From Methanosarcinales archaeon (lineage in GTDB: Archaea; Halobacteriota; Methanosarcinia; Methanosarcinales; Methanocomedenaceae): a DNA stretch of 6,888 nucleotides. Position 1 is the first letter of the stretch. Each line of letters opens with the position of its first letter. Below are positions 5,031 to 6,888 of this stretch, one piece after another. The position numbers and the translations under genes are program-made. Where the stretch lies: positions 1 to 6,888 of the forward strand of contig DAOWEE010000161.1 in assembly GCA_030638625.1 (NCBI GenBank), read 5' to 3'. The notes beneath the pieces were generated by a model, which made no database searches, had not been told where the DNA came from, and saw only the letters and a program-made list of their open reading frames with translations.

Positions 5031-5441
5031 ATGCCTAACAAGGATTCTTTTCTGACAGAGCGGCAAAGACGGGTGTTGGAGCTTCGTATGCAGGGTTATA
5101 CACAGGACCGCATTGCTAAGATGCTGAATACCAGCCGCGTCAATGTCAGTGTGATTGAAAAACGGGGACACCAGAATATAGATAAGGCCAGGGCCACCCT
5201 GGTGGAATGGGAACAGCTCCAGGCACTGGTGTCCATTACCATCGAACAGGATACTGATGTCATGGCCATCCCCCGCATCATATTCAATGAGGCTGACAGG
5301 GCAGGGATAAAGATACATGAAAATACCCTGGATATCATTACCCTAATGCATGAAACTGTTCCTGGTGTGATAGAGTACAGGAGGGTGAAGCGGGCTTTTG
5401 TTGTCTTTATCAGCAGGAGTGGTGAGGTATCCTTTGACTGA
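5031..5441 (+). CDS. tfx: Tfx family DNA-binding regulator
   Basis: A 136-residue protein. Residues ~8-47 (LTERQRRVLELRMQGYTQDRIAKMLNTSRVNVS) are a helix-turn-helix of the sigma-70 region 4/LuxR-like type, followed by the typical Tfx linker EKRGHQNIDKARATL. Residues ~64-136 form the C-terminal Tfx domain (VSITIEQDTDVMAIPRIIFNEADRAGIKI, then a final beta region). Tfx of Methanothermobacter binds DNA near the promoter of the molybdenum formylmethanofuran dehydrogenase operon (fmd), so this protein may control C1-pathway genes. That link for this homologue is inference. Its place directly behind mtd is supportive, though a terminator stands between. ATG at 5031 has no clear ribosome binding site. 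The reading frame ends inside the start region of the next gene (8-base overlap). Confidence 0.9.
   Translation: MPNKDSFLTERQRRVLELRMQGYTQDRIAKMLNTSRVNVSVIEKRGHQNIDKARATLVEWEQLQALVSITIEQDTDVMAIPRIIFNEADRAGIKIHENTLDIITLMHETVPGVIEYRRVKRAFVVFISRSGEVSFD
5421..5427 (+). promoter_or_regulatory. Ribosome binding site inside tfx deciding the flavoprotein start
   Basis: GGTGAGG lies six bases before TTG at 5434, within the last codons of tfx. This spacing selects TTG 5434 over upstream in-frame TTG (5398, 5401) and GTG (5419, 5422) codons, the last two of which overlap the site itself. Confidence 0.6.
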
Positions 5442-6645
5442 AGTTTCGTACGATGTGGTAGTGGTGGGCGGGGGACCTGCCGGAACTATGTCAGCCAGGT
5501 ATGCTGCAATGAGGGGGGTAAGTACCCTGCTTATTGAAGAACACAGGGCGGTGGGCTCTCCCGTACAATGTACGGGACTGGTGAGCAGCAAGACGCTGGC
5601 TGTATGTGGGATCGAACCGGGCTCCTGGGTGTACCAGGAGGTTACAGGGGCGCATATATTCGCACCTGACGGCAGTAGCGTATCCATAGGCGGCGAGAAG
5701 GTCAGGGCATATGTGGTGGACCGCAAGATATTTGACCGGAATTTGCTGGGACTGGCTGCCGCCGCTGGTTCCGAGGTCATGATTGGGACGAAGGCGGTTG
5801 GGCTGGGCGATGCTGATGGTAAAAAGGTGCTTGAAATTATAAGCGGCGGCAGGAAGATGTGCATCAAGGCAGGCGTGGTTATTGGTGCTGATGGCGTGCA
5901 GGGCAGTATCGCAAGATGGAGCGGCCTGGGCCAGGTGCAGAAGGTGCTGTCCGGGGTGCAGATTGAAACGGCTTATGATGTGGAGGAAACCGACCATGTG
6001 GAAGTGTTCGTAGGCAGTGAGATACCCGGGTTCTTTGCATGGGCAGTGCCTGTGAGCGATAATACGGCACGCATCGGGCTGTGTGTTGACACGGCAAGGA
6101 CGCAGTTAAGCGCTTATGAGCATCTTATGCAGTTCCTGCATACCAACCCCAGGATGAAGGAGCGTTCCGCCAGGGGATGTTCGGATTTGCTGTTGGGCTG
6201 TATCCCGTTGGGCCCGCAGTCATGCACTGTGGCCGATGGTGTGCTCGTCACAGGGGATGCGGCAGGGCAGGTGAAGCCAACCTCTGGCGGCGGTGTGTAT
6301 ATGGGCGCCCTGTGTGCTAAGATTGCGGGCGAGGTTGCTGCAAAGGCGGTGCTGTCTGGTGATACTTCAAAGGGGGCGCTGATGGAGTATGACAGGCGGT
6401 GGCGCGAAGCTGTGGGGCGTGAACTGGCTGTGGGGATGCGCATACATAAGGTGTTTGGGCGGCTGGGTGATGAGGATTTCAATGAACTGATGCGGTTCTT
6501 TGGCGAGCCTGAGGTGCTGGAGTTGATCAATACTTATGGGGATATTGACCATCCTTCGGTGCTGCTGGGCAAGCTGGTCACAAAGGCCAAAGCTGGCCGG
6601 ATGTTAGGAGTTGCCAAGGTAGCACTGCGGGCAATGATGGGGTGA
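5434..6645 (+). CDS. Geranylgeranyl reductase family FAD-dependent oxidoreductase
   Basis: A 403-residue flavoprotein from TTG at 5434. Residues 7-36 form the FAD Rossmann fold with G12-x-G14-x-x-G17 and an acidic end (LLIEE). V-Q-C46-T-G is the family's conserved Cys-Gly motif. YVVDRKIFDRNLL (93-105), GADG (151-154), FAWAVP (201-206, equivalent of the YxWxFP substrate motif) and GDAAGQVKPTSGGG (274-287) complete the signature. Known members hydrogenate geranylgeranyl chains in archaeal membrane lipids. Methanogens carry several paralogues, so the substrate here (lipid, quinone-like or other isoprenoid) is open. FAWAVP has V where F is usual. The gene overlaps the end of tfx by 8 bases, so translational coupling and a shared transcript are likely. 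The gene is visibly richer in G and C than the left half of the window. A frame open from 5398 would add 12 residues before the conserved VSYDVVVVG; I reject it. A T-poor region follows the TGA stop. Confidence 0.92.
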   Translation: MTEVSYDVVVVGGGPAGTMSARYAAMRGVSTLLIEEHRAVGSPVQCTGLVSSKTLAVCGIEPGSWVYQEVTGAHIFAPDGSSVSIGGEKVRAYVVDRKIFDRNLLGLAAAAGSEVMIGTKAVGLGDADGKKVLEIISGGRKMCIKAGVVIGADGVQGSIARWSGLGQVQKVLSGVQIETAYDVEETDHVEVFVGSEIPGFFAWAVPVSDNTARIGLCVDTARTQLSAYEHLMQFLHTNPRMKERSARGCSDLLLGCIPLGPQSCTVADGVLVTGDAAGQVKPTSGGGVYMGALCAKIAGEVAAKAVLSGDTSKGALMEYDRRWREAVGRELAVGMRIHKVFGRLGDEDFNELMRFFGEPEVLELINTYGDIDHPSVLLGKLVTKAKAGRMLGVAKVALRAMMG

Positions 6646-6662
6646 TGTGAAAACCTGGAATT

Positions 6663-6680
6663 ACACCAAAACAATGGTGT
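6663..6680. other. Small hairpin between convergent genes
   Basis: ACACCA (6663-6668) and TGGTGT (6675-6680) are perfect inverted copies around AAACAA. It sits between the end of the flavoprotein gene and the end of clpP. No T-tract follows on either strand, so terminator function is uncertain. Confidence 0.3.
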
Positions 6681-6701
6681 CAAGAAATAATCCCGTTATC
6701 T

Positions 6702-6888
6702 TCAGGTAATCAGTCCTTCTCCTGGCCTCATGATCCTGTCTATCAACCCATACTCTACCGATTCTTCTGCGCTTAAAAAGAAGTCCCGGTCCGTATCCCT
6801 CTCAATGACCTCCATGGACTGGCCCGTGTGATTGACCAGGATCTGGTTAAGGTGCCTCTTGACCCTGCCTATCTCCTTTGCCCTTATC
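6702..6888 (-). CDS. clpP: ATP-dependent Clp protease proteolytic subunit, C-terminal fragment (N-terminus beyond window)
   Basis: Translating the minus strand from 6887 to the TGA at 6702-6704 gives 61 residues: the last third of Clp[22 protein letters not shown] followed by [13 protein letters not shown] matches the bacterial ClpP C-terminus almost residue by residue, including the HTGQ turn, the ERDT segment that carries the catalytic Asp, and the EYGLID motif. The catalytic Ser and His lie outside the window. ClpP forms a barrel-shaped serine protease that works with a Clp ATPase. It is uncommon in archaea, which rely on the proteasome and LonB, so lateral acquisition from bacteria is plausible. 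Its partner is not visible. The start cannot be seen. Confidence 0.9.
   Translation of the reverse strand, partial: IRAKEIGRVKRHLNQILVNHTGQSMEVIERDTDRDFFLSAEESVEYGLIDRIMRPGEGLIT

Noticed and set aside
5398..5433. Upstream TTG/GTG starts for the flavoprotein gene
   Set aside because: The binding site GGTGAGG is correctly spaced only for TTG 5434, and the extension lies before the conserved N-terminal strand.
5343..5867. 174-codon minus-strand frame opposite tfx and the flavoprotein gene
   Set aside because: Antisense to strong family matches; Pro/Ser/Thr-rich as expected for the complement of a GC-rich gene.
5491..5997. 168-codon minus-strand frame opposite the flavoprotein gene
   Set aside because: Same reason: no domain, high His/Pro content, no promoter or binding site.
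6114..6530. 138-codon minus-strand frame opposite the flavoprotein C-terminus
   Set aside because: Shadow frame within a well-supported gene.

Overview
The window reads as a chromosomal segment of a methane-metabolising euryarchaeon, most likely of the Methanosarcina/ANME-2 side of the tree (Methanosarcinia). The markers are an F420-dependent methylene-tetrahydromethanopterin dehydrogenase (mtd), a Tfx-type regulator, an archaeal FAD synthase (ribL), a geranylgeranyl reductase family flavoprotein, two DUF2180 zinc-binding miniproteins and a secreted protein with two tandem modules resembling the Methanosarcina S-layer domain. TATA-like boxes, GGTGA-type ribosome binding sites and T-rich terminators also fit an archaeon. 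The sequence alone does not separate a methanogen from an anaerobic methanotroph.

Layout. On the minus strand from the left edge: a truncated exported S-layer-like protein (1-1131), then two tandem DUF2180 genes 12 bases apart (1241-1462 and 1475-1687) closed by a hairpin/T-tract terminator. A 247-base divergent intergenic region with TATA boxes for both directions and a large dyad separates these from a plus-strand 498-residue protein of unknown function (1935-3431). That protein carries two copies of a roughly 65-residue module and ends in a domain that looks like a nuclease fold without its catalytic residues. It converges on ribL (3492-3911, minus, TTG start). ribL is divergent from mtd (4071-4901, plus); a 24-bp dyad containing the likely TATA element lies between them. 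mtd ends in the best terminator of the window. Then come tfx (5031-5441) and a geranylgeranyl reductase family gene (5434-6645), which overlap by 8 bases and are probably translationally coupled. At the right edge, converging from the minus strand, is the C-terminal third of a bacterial-type ClpP protease subunit (6702-6888, cut off by the window).

How it fits together. mtd is a core C1-pathway enzyme that uses F420, and ribL makes FAD, so the central part concerns redox-cofactor-dependent energy metabolism. Tfx was described in Methanothermobacter as a DNA-binding protein acting on the formylmethanofuran dehydrogenase (fmd) operon, so its position directly after mtd is suggestive. The flavoprotein behind it belongs to the family that saturates archaeal isoprenoid lipids.

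No CRISPR array, tRNA, rRNA, transposase or phage gene was seen. No stretch over 300 bases lacks a gene. I do not see a clear new multi-gene system. The best leads are the duplicated-module protein with a degenerate nuclease-like domain, the divergent tandem DUF2180 pair next to it, three well-placed promoter dyads, and ClpP in an archaeal context.
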